In this document: positions 6,411 to 8,816 of the stretch, in pieces
How the letters are laid out: each line of letters begins with the position of its first letter
Position numbering within the stretch: position 1 is the stretch's first letter
From: Prevotellaceae bacterium
GTDB taxonomy: Bacteria > Bacteroidota > Bacteroidia > Bacteroidales > UBA932
Assembly: GCA_031259935.1 (NCBI GenBank)
Contig: JAIRKV010000078.1
Location: 1-8,816, forward strand
Direction of reading: 5' to 3'
Length of the DNA stretch: 8,816 nt
Position numbers and translations under genes: made by a program
Notes under the pieces: generated by a model
The model's database searches: none
What the model was told of the DNA's origin: nothing
Seen by the model: only the letters and a program-made list of their open reading frames with translations

Positions 6411-6449
6411 ATTGAAATTGATTCATCCTGATATTTTTTAAATTTCAAT
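6411..6449. repeat. AT-rich inverted repeat in the nfnB-transporter gap
   Basis: ATTGAAATT (6411-6419) and AATTTCAAT (6441-6449) are perfect 9-bp arms with a 21-base loop. No U run follows the stem in the minus-strand transcript of nfnB. The stem is AT-only apart from one pair, so it may be chance in AT-rich DNA. It is the only structure I see in the 249-bp gap besides the promoter-like element. Confidence 0.3.
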
Positions 6450-6501
6450 AATCAGTCGTTCATCACGAATAAAAAAACAGAAAATAGTAAAATATTAAAA
6501 T

Positions 6502-7899
6502 TTACGGTTTTTGTTTATTTTGATTCAGATATTTGTCAATAGCATTTGCAGCTTTGCGTCCTGCGCCCATGGCAAGAATTACGGTTGCAGCGCCTGTTGC
6601 AACATCACCGCCTGCAAACACGCCTGTACGCGATGTTCTTCCTTCGTCGTCAACAACAATACATTTATATTTATTGGTTTGTAATCCTTGTGTTGTAGAT
6701 GCAATAAGCGGATTTGGAGATGTGCCCAGCGCCATAATTACAACATCTGTTTCGATATTAAATTCCGAATTTGGAATAACAACAGGACTGCGGCGTCCTG
6801 AAGAATCGGGTTCTCCCAATTCGCAGCGTACACAACGAATTTCCTTAACCCATCCTTTTTCGTTTCCAATGATTTCAACAGGATTTGTGAGCATGTTAAA
6901 ATTAATTCCTTCTTCTTTTGCATGAACAACTTCTTCGCGTCGTGCAGGCAATTCTACTTCGGTGCGGCGATATACAACAGTAACTTCTGCGCCTAATCGC
7001 AATGCTGTTCGTGCTGCATCCATTGCAACATTTCCACCGCCGACTACAACGGCTTTTTTTCCCACGTAAATAGGAGTATCGTAATTTTCGTCGAATGCTT
7101 TCATAAGATTTGCCCGCGTCAGAAACTCATTTGCCGACATTACTCCGTTTAAATTTTCGCCGTTGATGTTCATAAATTTTGGCAATCCTGCGCCTGTACC
7201 TATAAAAACAGAGTCAAATTTTTCTTCATCAAGCAATTGTTCAATAGTAAACGTACGACCGATTATTATATTTGTTTCTATTTGTACTCCTATCTTTTTG
7301 AGATTTTCTATTTCGTGAGCAACAACGGTTTTTTTAGGCAAACGAAATTCGGGAATCCCATAAGCCAACACTCCGCCTGTTTCGTGTAATGCTTCAAAAA
7401 TAGTAACATCATAACCTGTTTTGGCAAGGTCGTAAGCGCAGGATAATCCTGCCGGTCCGCTGCCTATAATGGCTATTCGTTTTCCGTTGCTTTGTTTTTT
7501 TTCGAGAAAACTCAAATTATTTTCGCGAGACCAGTCGGCAATAAAACGTTCAAGTTTTCCTATTGCAACAGGTTCGTTTTTTATGCCTAAAATACATGAA
7601 CCTTCACATTGCGTTTCCTGTGGACAGACGCGTCCGCATACAGCAGGAAGGCTGCTGTATTGTGCAACAGTTTCGACGGCTTTTGCAAAATCGTTTTTTG
7701 CAATTTCCGAAATAAATTTAGGAATATCAATATTTACCGGACAATCGTTTACGCAACGAGGATTTTTACAATTTAAACATCGCGAAGCTTCGAGTACAGC
7801 CTCATCGGCAGAATATCCGTAACATACTTCATCAAAATTTGTTATACGTATTTTTGCATCTTGTTCGCGAGCGTGAATGCGAGGAATTTTATTTGCCAT
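6502..7899 (-). CDS. nfnB: NfnB/GltA-type NAD(P)-dependent oxidoreductase, FAD and iron-sulfur subunit
   Basis: The 465-residue protein has an N-terminal iron-sulfur domain with C41-x2-C44-x4-C49-x3-C53-P and C88-x3-C92-P-x5-C98-x3-C102, room for two [4Fe-4S] clusters. A FAD Rossmann fold follows (IIGSGPAG at 144-151). A second nucleotide-binding fold has GGGNVAMDAAR (287-297) and VVYRR (308-312), typical of NADPH binding. The C-terminus has GVFAGGDVATGAATV, the second FAD contact. The family includes the glutamate synthase small subunit, but no large subunit is nearby. The gene directly before it (39-bp gap) is NfnA-like, which points to the NfnAB complex. NfnAB is a cytoplasmic flavin-bifurcating NADH-dependent reduced ferredoxin:NADP+ oxidoreductase. 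In known NfnB proteins one cluster is reported to have a Glu ligand, and E95 in the second motif is a candidate. The SudAB sulfide dehydrogenase name applies to the same family. Confidence 0.88.
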   Translation of the reverse strand: MANKIPRIHAREQDAKIRITNFDEVCYGYSADEAVLEASRCLNCKNPRCVNDCPVNIDIPKFISEIAKNDFAKAVETVAQYSSLPAVCGRVCPQETQCEGSCILGIKNEPVAIGKLERFIADWSRENNLSFLEKKQSNGKRIAIIGSGPAGLSCAYDLAKTGYDVTIFEALHETGGVLAYGIPEFRLPKKTVVAHEIENLKKIGVQIETNIIIGRTFTIEQLLDEEKFDSVFIGTGAGLPKFMNINGENLNGVMSANEFLTRANLMKAFDENYDTPIYVGKKAVVVGGGNVAMDAARTALRLGAEVTVVYRRTEVELPARREEVVHAKEEGINFNMLTNPVEIIGNEKGWVKEIRCVRCELGEPDSSGRRSPVVIPNSEFNIETDVVIMALGTSPNPLIASTTQGLQTNKYKCIVVDDEGRTSRTGVFAGGDVATGAATVILAMGAGRKAANAIDKYLNQNKQKP

Positions 7900-7938
7900 A
7901 ATTTGGAATTATTTTTTTGATTTTAGATTAAAATGATT

Positions 7939-8781
7939 TTACATACATTTGCAATTTGCCTGTTGTTCCTGATTTCTATACATCGTTTGGCGGCGTAATG
8001 CTTCGTCAAAATCGACAAAATGTCCATCAAATTCAGGACCATCAACGCAGGTAAATTTTGTTTCGCCGCCAACATTTACTCGACATGCTCCACACATTCC
8101 CGTACCGTCAACCATAATAGAATTGAGGCTTACTGTTGTTTTGATATTATATTTTTTTGTTGCAAGCGAAACAAATTTCATCATTATCATTGGTCCGATA
8201 GCAATAATTTCATCATATTTTTTATTTTGATTGACAATCAAATCATCTAGCATATCGGTAACCAAGCCCTTGAATCCGTAAGAGCCATCGTCGGTTGTTG
8301 CAAATACATTTTCGGCAAAAGATTTCATTTCGTTTTCAAAAATCATCATATTTTCAGTTTTTGCTCCTATTATTACATCTGGTTTTACGTTATGAATACC
8401 TAACCATTTCACTTGCGGATATACAGGAGCGCTACCTAATCCGCCTGCTATAAACAAAAATTTTTTTGCTTTTAATTGTTCATCTGTCAATTTTATAAAT
8501 TCAGATGGATTTCCAAGAGGACCTGTAATATCGGCAATATATTCACCTTGATTTTTTTTACAAATTTTTTTACTTGATGCTCCCAACACCTGTACAACAA
8601 GAGTTACTATGCCTTTGTCTTTATCAAAATCGCAAATAGTGAGAGGAATTCGCTCGCCCTGCTCGTGCGTGCGCACAATAACAAATTGACCCGGAAGCGC
8701 CGATTTTGCTATATACGGAGCAACAACATCCATGCGAAATATATTGTCCGCAATATTTTTTTTGGTTTCTATTTTATACAT
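7939..8781 (-). CDS. nfnA: NfnA-type FAD/[2Fe-2S] subunit (ferredoxin-NADP reductase alpha, SudB-like)
   Basis: The 280-residue protein has the ferredoxin-NADP reductase layout of the dihydroorotate dehydrogenase PyrK/NfnA group. It has a FAD-binding barrel with RIPLT at 44-48, GPLG at 87-90, and a nucleotide-binding fold with FIAGGLGSAP at 110-119. The C-terminal [2Fe-2S] motif is D225-x4-C230-x2-C233-x11-C245. In characterised NfnA proteins the cluster has one Asp and three Cys ligands, and D225 fits that role. A full PyrK motif would have four Cys. It ends in an unusual NCKCM tail. The adjacent nfnB-like gene 39 bp downstream supports the NfnAB assignment over pyrimidine synthesis. The protein would accept NADH-derived electrons while NfnB handles NADP and ferredoxin. 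The TAnnTTTG element at 8801-8808 is 20 bp upstream of the ATG and probably drives both genes. Confidence 0.88.
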   Translation of the reverse strand: MYKIETKKNIADNIFRMDVVAPYIAKSALPGQFVIVRTHEQGERIPLTICDFDKDKGIVTLVVQVLGASSKKICKKNQGEYIADITGPLGNPSEFIKLTDEQLKAKKFLFIAGGLGSAPVYPQVKWLGIHNVKPDVIIGAKTENMMIFENEMKSFAENVFATTDDGSYGFKGLVTDMLDDLIVNQNKKYDEIIAIGPMIMMKFVSLATKKYNIKTTVSLNSIMVDGTGMCGACRVNVGGETKFTCVDGPEFDGHFVDFDEALRRQTMYRNQEQQANCKCM

Positions 8782-8800
8782 AAGTTTTGAAAAATTTCGA

Positions 8801-8808
8801 CAAAGGTA
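8801..8808 (-). promoter_or_regulatory. Putative -7 element of the nfnA-nfnB operon
   Basis: TACCTTTG on the minus strand is a perfect TAnnTTTG match located 19 bp before the ATG at 8781. This leaves a leader of only about 12-15 bases. The -33 partner would lie beyond the window edge, so it cannot be checked. Confidence 0.5.
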
Positions 8809-8816
8809 ATATTTAT

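Noticed and set aside
6411..6449. Inverted repeat as the terminator of nfnB
   Set aside because: It is AT-rich with a long loop and no following U run on the minus strand. It is kept only as a low-confidence repeat.
6502..7899. Glutamate synthase small subunit (gltD-type) as the function
   Set aside because: The sequence family overlaps, but no large subunit gene is adjacent and the NfnA-type partner is directly upstream.
1..8816. CRISPR array, tRNA, rRNA, riboswitch or toxin-antitoxin pair
   Set aside because: I looked for spaced short repeats, cloverleaf-like segments and small gene pairs on both strands and found none.

Overview
The window is AT-rich and reads as chromosomal DNA of a Bacteroidota bacterium, probably an anaerobic Bacteroidales-like lineage. 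Four things support this: a GldA-type ABC ATPase, a DUF6340-like secreted protein, an NfnAB-type flavoprotein pair, and upstream elements of the Bacteroidota sigma type (TAnnTTTG) in place of E. coli-like -10/-35 boxes and strong Shine-Dalgarno sites. Every protein-coding gene I accept lies on the minus strand, so transcription runs from right to left.

Left edge (1-1070): two tandem, partial copies of an IS5-type insertion sequence with an exact 566-bp offset. Each keeps one terminal repeat (GTCGCTCCTTAA) and the transposase N-terminus. Copy A is open at the window edge. Copy B is truncated after about 134 residues. The copies are nearly identical except for a short, frame-preserving block of strong divergence. 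A bidirectional terminator (1102-1142) separates this debris from the genes.

Middle (1258-4108): a three-gene operon transcribed leftwards from a promoter at 4137-4168. It encodes a secreted DUF6340-like protein with C-terminal helical repeats, then a GldA-like ABC ATPase without its permease, then a membrane-anchored coiled-coil protein. Gaps of 18 and 10 bp suggest co-transcription. A shared envelope role is plausible but unproven.

4216-4549: a 334-bp non-autonomous element (MITE-like). It is bounded by perfect 12-bp inverted repeats identical to the IS end at the left edge, and flanked by TA duplications. It carries a GC-rich inverted repeat of a dispersed type. Its right end supplies the third base of the stop codon of the next gene without changing the protein.

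Right half (4549-8781): a Na/Pi-cotransporter-type protein with a PhoU-like tail (4549-6252), a 249-bp AT-rich gap, then an nfnB-nfnA pair (6502-8781, transcribed nfnA first). The pair is expected to form a ferredoxin:NADP+/NAD+ oxidoreductase, with a TAnnTTTG element upstream at the right edge.

I do not see a defence system, CRISPR array, RNA gene or clearly novel multi-gene system. The most informative signals are the IS/MITE relationship, the stop-codon insertion and the mosaic transposase copies.
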